Notes: a model not told the origin generated them from the letters alone. Counted from the first letter of the stretch, positions 1-13,598 are shown. The stretch is 64,000 nt of DNA from Argopecten irradians (GCF_041381155.1 NC_091142.1:7674778-7738777), one strand, 5' to 3'. Translations and numbers: made by a program.

Positions 1-47
1 TCACATAATTAGCGCCCACCTCCCCATCTTCTAAAGAGTTAGAGTTG

Positions 48-412
48 TTAAAGATGCTCCACCGCCGACAGAGCATAAATGACATTCATCATTTGAACAA
101 TAATTAGTGTTTAATCGTATTTATATATGTCTAATCAACACAAAAACTATAATAAATTTATTTATTTTGCCTTTGGTACAAGCGCAATCAGTATTGCATT
201 CCATATAGGGTATAGTGACACGGATTTTTTTCGGGATGCAATTAATTATTTCTTTATGTTTTTAACTTAAAGTAAAATTAGAAGCTCAAACTTTTCAATG
301 TTGGTAATGGTGCAAAGTAAGTAACTTTTGTAACTGAAGAAAAATACTAAATCGTTTGCTCATGTTTTTGATGGTGAAAAAATACCAATTGTCAGCGGTG
401 GAGCATCTTTAA
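48..412. mobile_element. MITE, family C (365 bp, TTAA ends)
   Basis: The ends are inverted repeats reading TTAAAGATGCTCCACCGCCG and its complement, with TTAA at both outer ends. TTAA is the target duplicated by piggyBac-type elements. No coding capacity is visible. Related copies lie at 51354-51704 and 61535-62102. It sits in the DEPDC5 intron at the left edge. Confidence 0.7.
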
Positions 413-616
413 ATGGAATGAAGGCATATCAATGTATACTTTGACTGATTAATGTGTTATGAGTACAGAAATAGTTAAAATATGGCACACTTATTTAAAA
501 GAGGTTTTCCATCTACTACAAATTCCTCAATAAACACTTCCCCTTTGTTTCAATTTTTTAAGTATCCTGTCGCTAGTTACAGCGACTATGGTACACCATT
601 TTGTGACTATACTCAC

Positions 617-3600
617 AGTTATTAGCTGTGGCGGTTTGATGCGAGGGATGAAGTTGCCATGGAGATGGGCCTGGATCTGGTTTTTCGACAGATAGAAGCT
701 ATGATTCATCCAATGCGGTATGTTATAGTCATCGCCGACTTGTAATGTGGCTTTGAGATGGCGGTTGTGGAACTGTACAAGTAAAAACAAGTCATGAATC
801 ACTTAATTCTATCATTATACTGGGACAGAGGAACGAAAGTCAATCTTCAGGATTTTATATTGTTTTTGTTTTGTTTTACTATAAGAACTTAATTCTATCA
901 TTAAGTTCCATCTATCATTAAGTTCTGTCTTTGCATATTTCAGAGTAAGCTCCCTTGCGGGTATGTATCAATTGTTATGTCATTATTTTGTGAGCGCAAT
1001 TTACGTCATTTTCTCCGAAAAGTATGATGTTATGCTTGCAAACACATGACGTCACAATCAATACCTACCCGCAAGTGCAGATAACTCTGTAATATGCAAA
1101 TTCGGAATAGCGATAGAATAACATACTGTAAACAACTGTAAATCAACTTTTTTTACGGCTACAAAATTTCGCAATTTGCATTTAAAAACAAGTTATCGAA
1201 GATTAACATTCGCAGATTTAAAATGTTTATCAAATTTCCAATCAATATCAATGATGTAGATGTTAATTCGCAGACATAAACTTTTTTGAATTTATTTTAA
1301 TCATGAAATTCGCAAAAAAGAATTCGCACACGAATGACAGTTGGATTACGGCGAGTCAATTTTCAAGATTTCAACTTTGTAATTTTTTTTTAACTTTATT
1401 TGAAGAAGACTGCCCAGACAGCAAAACTTTCCATCAAATTTCAAAATGTACTGAATTGTCTCAAATATTTTGAAAATTTCAGAAAATTGGGTACAATTAT
1501 TGATTGTTTGTATGATTTGGGTAATGAGGTTTAGCTTTATATTACAATAGGTGAAAGAAATTAGAATGACAAGAAATGTCATCTTAGGGCAGCCATGAAG
1601 ATATGTTGGGGCAAAAAAGATCTTTGCTCCTTTTGATAATTTGTGGGATAATCTTTTTAGTTTCTGTATCGTATTCATTTTAGGGCAGGCAAACTTTAGA
1701 ACGAATGTGAAACTTTACTTGTGCAGATACAAATAATGCACAATTCAGTGGATCAAAAACAGAAATATCCTTTCACAAAATTTGGTGCTGTACATGAATT
1801 AGCGCTTCAAAGACAGCATGAAAAGGGCTAAAATAAAATTCCACTGAAATTAGTATGTTCACAGTAACATCTAGACTTATCATGTAGCAATATGATTCCC
1901 ATCTTTAACAGTTGTATACCTTGAAGAGTGGAGCAGCATGGAGAGGCTGTTCTCCCATACACACAAGATCACTTCCAACACCTATAACATACGAACGTTT
2001 GAAAACTTACATAAAGTCTGAGATTTGCAAAAACCTTTATTTCTTTATTCATTAAATACGTTAAAATCCTGAATATTTTGACCATAAAAATACTGAAAAC
2101 CAACTTAATTTCTTGCGCAGCAACTAAATTATGCAATTTTCATTTCAAAACAATTTTGCTAAGATTAATATTCACTGATTTAAAAATTGTCGAAAATTCC
2201 CATCAGAATCAATGATGTTAATGTTAATTCGCGAAGATAATCTTTCGCAAATTTACTTTGATTGCGAAGAAGACTTTGTTTACCTACCACAATCAATTGT
2301 CCTCTGTTTAGTGATGTTGGTCAGTTCTCTGTCCACCTCAAACACACCTGGTCCAGGTGTGATGACTACGGCCACTTTACCTGTCCGGTCAAAATTACGG
2401 TCCACATAGTACTTCTCCAATACTGAAATGGCAACCAAAATGTTCTTAACTAACCATGATGTAAATAGTCGTATATGTGAGAGGAAAGTGAAATATCATC
2501 TGGCCACCCTACTATAACTCATTCACCCCTCGAATTTTATAATGGACTGGTCTAGTCTTTGATTTAGGAGAGTCTAAATGTGTCTTCAGGGGTCAATGTG
2601 TTAAAACTAGCTCTATAAGGGTTTCACTTATGAGTAGGACTAACATTTAGTGCTATTCTATTGTCTGTAATATGCACATGATCTTATGCATCTTTCTGCG
2701 ATAGCTGATACATTATTAAATTGACAGGAAATATTTCTTATGAATCCCAAACTTCATTAATTCTTTTACTTTCATTTTTTACTTAATGTTTGCTGTGCGG
2801 TAATCTTTTTAGCTTTGAAATATTGTTTAATCGAAGGACAGGTAGGTTTTTCGTTCAACTGCTAACAGTTACCAGAAAAATGTTTAACAATTTTGACATT
2901 AGTTTGAGAAATTTGAATTTTAACAAATCTATAACTTTCATCCATAACTTACTATTTCAAAGATGAAGTTTTTCAAACACACCAATGTCCCCTTAAATTA
3001 TGAAATATAATTTTGTGAAAATAACAGCTTACACATGGACATACAGTATGGCAGTTATATGCTTCAAACTTACAATTGAGAGACATGTTAAGAGTTTCCA
3101 GGAAGTTTCCCTGAGAGGCAGTTGAGTTCCAGGCTTTCGGTATCTTTTGACCTTTGACTTTGTGGTAATGTAGAACACGTTGTGGATATTCATTAAACAG
3201 TTTTCTCAGTGATTTGATTGTTCTTGTCCAGTCATCGTATCGCTCATTCTGAACCACCACTCTGTAAAAATCAAAGTACTGAAAGTACTTAAATACATAC
3301 AAGCCAATCAAATGATATGTGACAGGTTGGGACATAATTGGACAGACATGGCTAACACTTTTGATATTGCACTCGAATAACTTGCTCGGTATTTACACAT
3401 AGAAATAGCCTAGAAACGCCATGTCAAAACAAAACGAGATCCACTGAATGTCCCACACACGGTTTATGGATAAGACTAACTGGCATCAATTTACAGGTTT
3501 TATGATACTTACTGTATAACTATAAACAGGTTCCTAACTGTGTAATATTATCATTTATAAGCAATTTATAGTGTGCTCTCTGTCGGTATTCCCCAATCAG

Positions 3601-6600
3601 CCACAAAACGAAAGGTAGCGATCGAAGCACCGTCCGCCCATTTTGTGTACGCAAGGTAAACAAACAGGCTAGCATGAAATACAAAAAATCCGTGAAACAA
3701 CATATTTTAACCATGATTAAATACTTCTAGTGCAATACCATTTTCTTCATTATTATGTAATTTCAATACTTACTATGATCATGACATCCAAAACGAAAGT
3801 TTGTTATACATAAGTTACATGAAAAAGACGAAACTAAAAGCAAGAATGACTATAGTCTGTTATTCAGAAAAAACATCCTAAAAATGGTCTCGAATAACCG
3901 CCGCCCCCCTCAGTCCATTACCCCGCGCCCGGCGCCCGTCATTAGGAAAACGTAACGGTAATTGGACAGACATGGCTAACACTTTTGATATTTTGTGTCC
4001 CCAATTTAATGTTGGAGGACATAAAGATATACGTCCTTATTAAACCTAATCTTATATCATACTATCAATATCAGTAGACCAAAGAAGACAAAATTATATT
4101 TATGGATAAAAAGTTTTACCTGTAGAAGTCCTCGTAAAATCGACCTTGGTAATCCACTTGGATACAATCTCTGACTCCAGCTGGGAATTCCTCTGTTTCA
4201 TAAAAAGTTTAATCACTGGCATCAGCAAAATAAAAACTTAAAATTAAGATAATGAGGTAAGTGTGTCAAGCGGATCATACCTCTTGAACACATTCAATGA
4301 CAGTAGCATCACCTATTCTGGTTATTATTGAATCATGCAACAAAATCATGGCATCTAAAACAGTCCTACATTGAGACAGATACCATTATAAAAAGTTAAA
4401 CCTTTGTTGGTAATCAAACACTTCTGTCTATGAGTATCTCATAATCAATATTTAAGGGGTTTTTTCCATTAAAGGACTTGTTTTTATTGATTTTTGTATG
4501 CCATTTTTCTTTAATTTCCAAGGGGATTAGTGTTTGTAGAAATAAAATGACACAAACTTTTTTAAAACTAAAACTAGAACCGTCGCCAGAGTGGCAGACT
4601 AATACCCTTGCTTGGGCTAATTAGGCCATAAATTAAGTTGTATGTAATAGGGGACATTGAAAAAACCCTATATACTTAACTCAAGTCCCCTTTATGTCAG
4701 GGTTCCAAATTTTATCAAAATCTGTCAAGTAGTTTCGGAGGAGATCGCCAGAAAAAGTTGTGTTTACAGACAGATGGACAGATGAACAAATGGACAAGTC
4801 GACCTGATTCTATTATACCCCCTTGAACTTTGTTGCGGGGAGGGGGGGGAGTGGATGTATAACTACAAATCATAGACTTTCTGTAAAGCACAAAATCAAT
4901 GCGGAAAATAGAAAATATGTGAGAGGAAGCCAACACCATAACAGTTTGGCACATATCAATAGACTTTGGTCACAAGGCTCACCTTGGTTTTATATGGTAA
5001 AGTGTGTTACCTTTAGATGTGGCTTTGTAGAATGTCCGTGAGAACAGCACGATGGTTACATCATGTAGGCAGTTCTGGGTCTGTAAAAATCATTAGAATA
5101 AGTGAGAACATTTATACCTATCTCTCAATAACCATATCTTTAGTTAACATCTGTCTTCAAGAACTAGGTTATCGCAGCTATTCTGTCTTGGCATATTACA
5201 GTTTCAGCTCTATTGCGGGTAAGTATCCATTGTGACGTCATTATTTTGTGGACACAATTCACATCATTTTTTCAGAAAAGCGCTTGCAAACACATTATGT
5301 CACAATCAATAGCTACTCACAAGGGCAGATAACTCTGTAATATGCAAATACAGAATACAATCACAAGTTCAGTTTGAAGAATCACATCATTCCTTTCATT
5401 AATGCACCTCCACCTACAGAGGCCACAATTTCACTTACTTTTAATTAAATACAGACTGAATCTATAGGTCTCTCTATTTGATTTCTTTTTAAATGCTTAC
5501 TCACTGGAATAACTTTGTGAAATGTTAGCCCAATTATGGTCCTTTAAGCGCCGCTTCATGTAACTTTTTTAAGTGCCATGGGCTCTTATTGGGTAAAATA
5601 CTGTATGCATAAAGACCACTTTATAAATAAAGGTAATTTTTCTTTTTCTGTGTGGTGGACTTTATGGACATGTTTGAATGTACTTTCTATCTACCTTCCA
5701 TTTAGCAAATAGGTCCATAAGAAATCCGTTGACAGCCTTCTCAAAGTACAGATCCCCGTTAATGTCGAATCCCAATCCCACATCTGAATAAAGATCTCGT
5801 AGACGATCTCATCGATCTAATAAAAATCTGACAAGATCACAATGCCGTACTACTAATGTAAAGGATCAGAACATCCATAACACGATCTATACAAACAGTT
5901 TTTAATGGAGAAGTTAATCACAATGTATTATAAGAATTGAACAATGAGTAGATCTCTCTGTAATGAGATCACAATCTATCATATACAGAACTTGACAATG
6001 AGTATGCATACTTAATGTAATGGAGAAGTTAATCACAATTCACGATCCATAACAAGACAAGATACAGAACACAATGAGTATGCATCCTCTCGAGTAACTT
6101 ACCCTTTTTCAGTAATGGAGAAGTTAATCACAATCTATGTATTATACAGAACTTGCACCAATGAGTATGCATCCTCTCGGAGTAACTTACCCTTGTGTCA
6201 TCAGTAATGGAGAAGTTAATCACAATCTATGTATTATACAGAACTTGAACCAATGAGTATGCATCCTCTCGGAGTAACTTACCCTTGTGTCATCAGTAAT
6301 GGAGAAGTTAATCACAATCTATGTATTATACAGAACTTGAACCAATGAGTATGCATCCTCTCGGAGTAACTTACCCTTGTGTCATCAGTAATGGAGAAGT
6401 TAATCACAATCTATGTATTATACAGAACTTGAACCAATGAGTATGCATCCTCTCGGAGTAACTTACCCTTGTGTCATCAGTAATGGAGAAGTTAATCACA
6501 ATCTATGTATTATACAGAACTTGAACCAATGAGTATGCATCCTCTCGGAGTAACTTACCCTTGTGTCATCAGTAATGGAGAAGTTAATCACAACTTGAAA

Positions 6601-9600
6601 TGTATTATACAGAACTTGAACCAATGAGTATGCAATCCTCTCGGAGTAACTTACCCTTGTGTCATCAGTAATGGAGAAGTTAATCACAATCTATGTATTA
6701 TACAGAACTTGAACCAATGAGTATGCATCCTCTCGGAGTAACTTACCCTTGTGTCATCAGTAATGGAGAAGTTAATCACAATCTATGTATTATACAGAAC
6801 TTGAACCAATGAGTATGCATCCTCTCGGAGTAACTTACCCTTGTGTCATCAGTAATGGAGAAGTTAATCACAATCTATGTATTATACAGAACTTGCACCA
6901 ATGAGTATGCATCCTCTCGGAGTAACTTACCCTTGTGTCATCAGTAATGGAGAAGTTAATCACAATCTATGTATTATACAGAACTTGAACCAATGAGTAT
7001 GCATCCTCTCGGAGTAACTTACCCTTGTGTCATCAGTAATGGAGAAGTTAATCACAATCTATGTATTATACAGAACTTGCACCAATGAGTATGCATCCTC
7101 TCGGAGTAACTTACCCTTGTGTCATCAGTAATGGAGAAGTTAATCACAATCTATGTATTATACAGAACTTGCACCAATGAGTATGCATCCTCTCGGAGTA
7201 ACTTACCCTTGTGTCATCAGTAATGGAGAAGTTAATCACAATCTATGTATTATACAGAACTTGAACCAATGAGTATGCATCCTCTCGGAGTAACTTACCC
7301 TTGTGTCATCAGTAATGGAGAAGTTAATCACAATCTATGTATTATACAGAACTTGAACCAATGAGTATGCATCCTCTCGGAGTAACTTACCCTTGTGTCA
7401 TCAGTAATGGAGAAGTTAATCACAATCTATGTATTATACAGAACTTGCACCAATGAGTATGCATCCTCTCAGAGTAACTTACCCTTGTGTCATCAGTAAT
7501 GGAGAAGTTAATCACATGTATTATACAGAACTTGCACCAATGAGTATGCATCCTCTCGGAGTAACTTACCCTTGTGTCATCAGTAATGGAGAAGTTAATC
7601 ACAATCTATGTATTATACAGAACTTGCACCAATGAGTATGCATCCTCTCGAGTAACTTACCCTTTTGTCATCAGTAATGGAGAAGTTAATCACAATCTAT
7701 GTACTATACAGAACTTGAACCAATGAGTATGCATCCTCTCGGAGTAACTTACCCTTGTGTCATCAGTAATGGAGAAGTTAATCACAATCTATGTATTATA
7801 CAGAACTTGCACCAATGAGTATGCATCCTCTCGGAGTAACTTACCCTTGTGTCATCAGTAATGGAGAAGTTAATCACAATCTATGTACTATACAGAACTT
7901 GAACCAATGAGTATGCATCCTCTCGGAGTAACTTACCCTTGTGTCATCAGTAATGGAGAAGTTAATCACAATCTATGTATTATACAGAACTTGCACCAAT
8001 GAGTATGCATCCTCTCGGAGTAACTTACCCTTGTGTCATCAGTAATGGAGAAGTTTATCACAATCTATGTACTATACAGAACTTGAACCAATGAGTATGC
8101 ATCCTCTCGGAGTAACTTACCCTTGTGTCATCAGTAATCATACCACATGTCACTCGATCTCCCTTTGCCCAGAGCTCATTTACCTGCGCCCTGAAATCAA
8201 TATTTTTTGTAAATTTAAAAATAAGATCTGATATTGCCTATCCATTTGCTGGTTTTTGTTCATAGCTTCCCATGATATGATCAATGGATTACCTCCCCTG
8301 CTGTGTATGAGTTTAGTCAGTTTAATTTTCTAGTCAGGATCATTTAAAAAAAACAAAGAACGACCTGGTAACTGTCCCCACATGGGATTCTAACTTGTGA
8401 CCCAAAGGTCGAAAACTTGTCATATAGTTATATATGTTGAGGCATCTTAGCCACTTGCCCACAGCAACCCCTCCATGTGTATGAACTAAATGTCTGCAAT
8501 ATATATTAAGTGCATGTGGTTTTGAATGTTGTGTTTTTTTTTGTGTGTGTTCTTTTTCCTTGTGATGAAGTTCTCAGAAGTGTTGTTCAGTTTACAATGC
8601 TCTCCAGCGGGGCAAAAATTAATAGAGATAGGATTGATCCTATCAGCAAAATATCTTATTAATAATAGGCAACCCTCCTATTAATGTTTAAAAAGGTCAT
8701 TTTATGTTTCAGATCCCATGCAACATGATTTGTTAAGAATAAATATTGTTCAATCAGAAGAAATCTTCAGTGGAAGTCCTCTAAAAAGAGGAGGAATCAC
8801 ATCCCATTGTTTATGAAAAATAACCTCACCTCATTTGGGCAGCCTCGATCTTCTTGTTAACATAGGCACAGGTGTTCACCAGACCGTGTCGTAGTCGCCA
8901 CATGTCACTACGACTAAGGTACTGGTCCTTAAACAGGAGCTCCACAAGGTCAAGGGCAACATCCTGTCAAGGTCAAATCAAGGTCAGGTCACAGAAGTGT
9001 TTTTATTAACTCATTCACACCTGAAGACAAATTTAGGGTCTTCTAAATCAAAGACTAGATCAGTCCATCATGAAATTTCAGGGGTGAATGAGTTTTAACT
9101 TTCATTCCAATGTATCAGACAGGAATTCAAGATCATAACAGAGTATGAAAATTCATCCCATATATAATTCATATTTGGTATAAAGAATAGGCCAACAAAG
9201 AGTTACATATTTAAATGTTTTGTTTGATACTATGCATTATGGAGGATGAACAGAAGGAAAAGTTAATTTAAGGAGGTAGTTTGAATTTGTAATGATTGGT
9301 GATTATCATAAGACAATCTAAACTACCAATTATATGACTATAACACTGGCATACTAATAAATATGCAATGTCTATCGAGTGGACAGGATTATCACCAATG
9401 CAACCCCATGTGAAATATTTTGGCTGCTTAGCATGAGCTTTACAAGTGCTGACCAATTTATTAATGAGATAAGATATCCTATACACACTTTGCAGATCAA
9501 TTCAAGATTAATAATAAGCCAGAACAAATTGAAATTTTAGTTCTTCAGAAAGTTTTCCGTCACACCATCTAACACCACAGGAACATCTAAATTGATGTCA

Positions 9601-10619
9601 TCAACAACATACGCCATGGTTATGCTGCATGTATTTGATGTAACCATTCGGTGAAAAGTTTGGTCGGTCAGCTCTTGGCAAGCTTCATGCTGACCTGCCA
9701 AAGTCTTTCACAATGGTAGAGTTATCCTTATCTACATGACAAACCCATGTAACACTCTGTTACCAAGTCTTACCCCTACCAACCACAAGATAACCTTGTG
9801 ATGTATGGGAGAAAATCACACATCAGTAAATGGAGTAGAAGAATTGTACCTTTGGGCTGACTTTAGTTACATGAACCTCTTTGTAAGCTCTCAGCTGGAA
9901 TTGTGTAGCAATTGACTGCTCTATACTAATGGTATCTACAATATGAAGAAAACCTCAAATGAAAACAAAATAGTACAAATACAAACAAGGTCTTTTTGTT
10001 TTCTCTGGAAAATAACAGTAAGATTTTCTTTCTTCGTTGTCAAAAATTTGTGATTATAATGAAAAATTTGCACAAAAGTTCATTATTCTCTCCAACAAAA
10101 TATAAATTCATGAACTTCTTCAAAAGATAAAAAAATTAACTTCAAATATAATACTTCAAGAGTTAAACAAACAAACATAAGGACTTACCTTTCTGATTAA
10201 AATCATCAGAGAGAGCAGTAACTTGGAGCAACAGACGACTGGCAAAGTAAAATACAGAGCATGAATGAGGAGTTCAGATATTTCTTTCATTATAGTTATA
10301 ACCATGCAGCAATGAACGTTTCATGACAAAAACACAGTTCTCAGAATACATAATAACAATGATTTTCAAACAAACATATATCTGGGCATCTACCTGCATC
10401 TTGTTCATGAACATTAAAAAAAAACATTCATACTCACTGTTCTGATCATGAGAGGTTATGCTTTTTGTATCCTTTTAAAATGTCTAAAATTCATCATGTC
10501 TACCTTAATTACCTCACAAATTTGATTTTACCTGTATTCATCCTCAGGATGATAGAGCTCTAAGACGTCTCCCTTAGACACATCAGGAAACTCTTTAGGG
10601 TTGATCAGGATATCATCCC
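617..10619 (-). CDS. DEPDC5: DEPDC5 (GATOR1 complex subunit), N-terminal part
   Basis: DEPDC5/Iml1 is the GATOR1 subunit that turns off Rag GTPases at the lysosome when amino acids are scarce, lowering mTORC1 activity. Twelve exons were read on the minus strand: 10532-10619, 10189-10238, 9850-9935, 8830-8963, 8121-8190, 5695-5783 (probably to about 5830), 5011-5080, 4120-4192, 3074-3261, 2288-2422, 1920-1981 and 617-772. Acceptors and donors are AG/GT and the phases agree. Matches to my memory of the human protein include [73 protein letters not shown] and [15 protein letters not shown]. They cover the N-terminal and SABA regions, about 400 of some 1600 residues. The DEP and C-terminal domains lie off the left edge. 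The first coding exon, expected right of 10619, was not recognised. Exon 5695 is disturbed at its 5' side. Confidence 0.93.
922..1108. mobile_element. MITE, family B (about 187 bp, CRE-like core)
   Basis: A palindromic element. The ends read TTGCATATTTCAGAG and CTCTGTAATATGCAA, with inner arms CTTGCGGGTA and TACCCGCAAG. The centre carries ATGACGTCAC. It matches copies at 5181, 29518, 38056 and 61581. Confidence 0.7.
2515..2604. mobile_element. MITE, family A (90 bp)
   Basis: First of ten short palindromic copies in the window. The family consensus ends are TTAACTCATTCACCCCTGAA and its complement, so the outermost TTAA looks like the target site. It lies in the DEPDC5 intron just upstream of exon 2288-2422. 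Confidence 0.7.
4560..4860 (+). repeat. Dispersed element with stem-loop tail
   Basis: A non-coding element that ends in a run of ACAGACAGATGGACAG-like units followed by a hairpin, CCCCTTGAACTTTGTTGCGGGG split by a short loop. Tails of this design recur in the window at 11755, 14935 and 60310 with different stems. The class is not certain. Confidence 0.5.
5181..5356. mobile_element. MITE, family B
   Basis: A copy with a degenerate left end (TCTGTCTTGGCATATTACAG) and an intact right end (CTCTGTAATATGCAAATA). It lies between DEPDC5 exons 5011 and 5695. Confidence 0.65.
6094..8120 (-). repeat. 92-bp minisatellite containing the DEPDC5 exon end and splice donor
   Basis: About 23 copies of a 92-bp unit, with degenerate pieces continuing left to about 5900. 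Read on the minus strand, every unit contains ATTACTGATGACACAAGG then GTAAGT. These are the last 18 bases of DEPDC5 exon 8121-8190 and its 5' splice site. The rest of the unit derives from the intron. Units differ by a few bases only (gaacttgAac or gaacttgCac), so the array is young or homogenised. Confidence 0.92.
8362..8472 (-). mobile_element. tRNA-derived SINE head
   Basis: On the minus strand a tRNA-like stretch is visible, with GTGGGCAAGTGGCTAAGATG near the start (A-box position) and AGTTAGAATCCCATGTGGGG (B-box position). This resembles the Leu-tRNA-like heads of bivalve SINEs. It is not a working tRNA because the arms do not pair properly. Confidence 0.6.
9006..9097. mobile_element. 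MITE, family A (inverted relative to 2515)
   Basis: Reads TTAACTCATTCACACCTGAA at the left and TTTCAGGGGTGAATGAG at the right. It sits 43 bases upstream of the acceptor of DEPDC5 exon 8830-8963, on the intron side. Confidence 0.65.
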
Positions 10620-10647
10620 CTGTAATTATTATGGTAAATACAAGGTG

Positions 10648-11269
10648 ATTTGAGAGGGACTTAATCTTACATCTTAGTGATTTGAGAGGGACTTGATCTT
10701 ACATCAAGGTGATTTGGAGAGGGACTTGATCTTACATCTAGGTGATTTGGAGAGGGACTTGATTTTACATCTAGGTGATTTGGAGAGGGACTTGATCTTA
10801 CATCAAGGTGATTTGGAGAGGGACTTGATCTTACATCTAGGTGATTTGGAGAGGGACTTGATCTTACATCAAGGTGATTTGGAGAGGAGGTGATTTGGAG
10901 AGGGATTTGATCTTACATCACGGTGATTTGGAGAGGGACTCAATCTTACATCAATGTGATTTGAAGAGGGACTTGATTTTACATAAAGGTGATTTGGAGA
11001 GGGACTCGATCTTACGTCAAGGTGATTTGGAGAGGGACTCGATCTTACATCAAGGTGATTTGTAGAAGGACTTGATCTTACATCAAGGTGATTTGGAGAG
11101 GGACTCAATCTTACATCAAGGTGATTTGGAGAGGGACTCGATCTTACATCAAGGTGATTTGGAGAGGGACTTGACCTTACATCAAGGTGATTTGGAGAGG
11201 GACTTGACCTTACATCAAGGTGATTTGGAGAGGGACCCAATCTTACATCAAGGTGATTTGGAGAGGGAC
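10648..11269. repeat. 33-bp minisatellite, array 1
   Basis: About 19 copies of a 33-bp unit around GGTGATTTGGAGAGGGAC. The unit is a multiple of three and free of stops on both strands, so long open frames appear (GDLERDLILHQ on plus, SPSPNHLDVRS on minus). These are by-products of the repeat. Confidence 0.9.
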
Positions 11270-11334
11270 ATCAGAGATAGAGATCTGTCTATATAGCTAT
11301 CTACCATGCAACAACATCATATACTTATAATGAG

Positions 11335-11755
11335 CCAGACACCTGCATACATCAAAATCCAAGATGGCAGCCATCCTGATCACCGATCAGTCCGAAAAAT
11401 GCAATATGCACCACAAGGGCTCTAGGGGATCATGCACATGAAATTTGAGACAGATCCCTTCAGTACTATTTCTGAGAAATAGCAGTAACAAATATCAATT
11501 GTCATAATCCAAGATGGCGTCCTGTTGGCCATCTTGTTCACCGATCGGTCCGAAAATTCAATATGCACAACTAGGGATCTAAAGGAACCTGCATGTGAAA
11601 TTTGAGACAGATCCCTTCAGTACTTTCCGAGAAATAGCGGTAACAAAAATTGTTAACGGACGGAAGGACAGAGGGATGGAAGTACGGAAGGGCGGACGGA
11701 CCACGGACGAAAGGTAATTTGAATAGCCCACCATCTGATGATGGTGGGCTAAAAA
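11335..11755. repeat. Dispersed element with ATGGC palindromes and stem-loop tail
   Basis: Two partial units of the 'CCAAGATGGC ... GAGACAGATCCCTTCAGTAC' repeat that forms the array at 47825-48830, followed by GGAC-rich sequence. It ends in the hairpin AGCCCACCATCTGATGATGG/TGGGCT. A near copy is at 14528-14935. Confidence 0.6.
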
Positions 11756-13598
11756 TGTTACACAGGCCATACATAAATTTCATAAATTAGACAGATACTG
11801 TTCACTTTTATCTCATCTACAAACAATCAACTGTCCCCATTAGATGATCAGAAAGTCTGTATCAGATCAGTCCGTTCTTATCGACATTGTTTATGTTTTC
11901 TCTGTCCAAAATCCCCCTGTCTAAATCACTTTTGTTTGTGCGGTTAACTTCAAAGAACTTCAATCGGAAGCCATAAAACGTTTACGTAACCTTGACAGAC
12001 CTTCCCCTCAACAGCTGACTGCTTTGTCTTACCAATTACAGAGGGTAATTGAATTAAAATTAATGTGTTTATTAGCCAATGTAGTGTCATACCTACAGTC
12101 AATGAAGAGTCAGGTATCGTTAGGGTCCAGTAAACAGGTCATTAGCGGACAACTAACTGTACATGTGTTTAGCAGACAACTGTTATCTCTGGCTCTGCCG
12201 GGGTGAAAGGGGCTCCATATGGGGTTTTGATTGATGGGCTTTCGAAATCTGGAGATTACTGTCTTTTTGAACAAAACGATCGGCAAACTGGATAGGGAGT
12301 CTGAAATCGGGAATTTCCCGACAGAATTGGGAAAGTTGGCAAGTATGCACCTGTGTATATAACTTATTAACCATTCCACAATCTACGCAATTTTAATTAA
12401 ATAGCTAGGATCAATATGGATGCAAATAAGCTAATAATTTCAAAACTGTTTTACTTTTTCAATACCTCAGCTGCACTAGATATTCTACAGAGTGTTAATA
12501 ACATGATGTCAATGATAATGCGATCAGCAGGCATTCATCATCATGTATTTGCTCATTTTCATTTTAATATAAATCTAGAACTTCTAAACCTAGGGATGTT
12601 TTCTCTCTTTAATTCATAAACATACAACTAGGTCCAACCAGTCAAACCGTTTAATCAAAAACAGCCTAGGTCATAAGATTTATCTTCATTCCAAGGATTA
12701 TTTGACCAATTTGATTATATACAAACGTAGTCTCTATAGTGCTAAAGAACATTTTATAATATTAGTTGATTTTTTTTTTTATTTCTATGAGATGTCCATT
12801 ACACATTTTGTTCCAGCAGTTCAGTTGCACCCAACTTCAAAGCACCATTTTTGTAGCATCTTTTTAACTGTTTAACCTTTTTAGACTGATAACATACCCG
12901 TGTCATTGTAATTTCGGGTATGCACCCATAACTTCAACGTCCTCATTGTCAGCTTAACTGAAAATGAAAATTGTTTCAATCATTTTTGCATTGATTTTGG
13001 GACGTGCATTTTGCAGCGCAGTAGACAAACCCATCTCTTCTTTCCAGCTGGAGGAACTTTTCCATTCAGTCTTACAAGGATTTTGGTTGGACGACAATTG
13101 AGTAAAACGAATTTTCATTGGCTACTGTTTATAAAATATCAGAATCCTTTTTGCGTTTGAAAGAAATAATGCTTCATATGCGTATTGAGTAAGCACTTCA
13201 TTAACACAGAAGCAAACTAAAACACAGGAGGTTCTCGAGCTCGGAATTACTCAAAACAATGAGCACATGAAAAAACTGACGGATTTTGGAGGCAACTAAA
13301 TTCGACAATGATGCCAATTGCAGGTTAGTTGATAAACACAATTTATCGCCGGCTGCATAATTTTTCGAACAATGATCCGAAACTCTGAATGATTCACATA
13401 GTTCATAGTTGCCAGAATTGTACAGTAGCCAATTCCGGTTTTTGACAATAATTTGATTGTAATTTTAACTTGTACATTAACCATATATATATATACAAAA
13501 AGAATGAGATAGAAACTATGACTAACGTTGCAAGTAAAAAACAGTACACATCTAACAGGTTGGGCACACTTTGAACACAGGGCCTCGTTACTAATGAA

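Larger units (their letters stand above)
10634..13579. repeat. Tandem segmental duplication, copy A (about 2.95 kb)
   Basis: The block begins with AATACAAGGTGATTT and runs through a 33-bp array, a stem-loop-tailed element and about 1.8 kb of unique-looking sequence ending at CACACTTTGAAC. The same order follows at 13597-16741. The copies differ by many small indels. No exon was recognised in it, although the missing first DEPDC5 exon should lie somewhere right of 10619. Confidence 0.85.

Noticed and set aside
1346-1678. 110-codon minus-strand frame
   Set aside because: It sits in a DEPDC5 intron, has no recognisable motif and has AT-rich codon use like the surrounding intron.
6094-8120. CRISPR-like array
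   Set aside because: Units are identical end to end with no unique spacers, and the genome is eukaryotic.
10693-11296. Long open frames on both strands in the 33-bp arrays (also 13296-14475)
   Set aside because: A stop-free unit whose length is a multiple of three gives such frames by chance on both strands. There is no unique sequence, no splice context and no conserved family.
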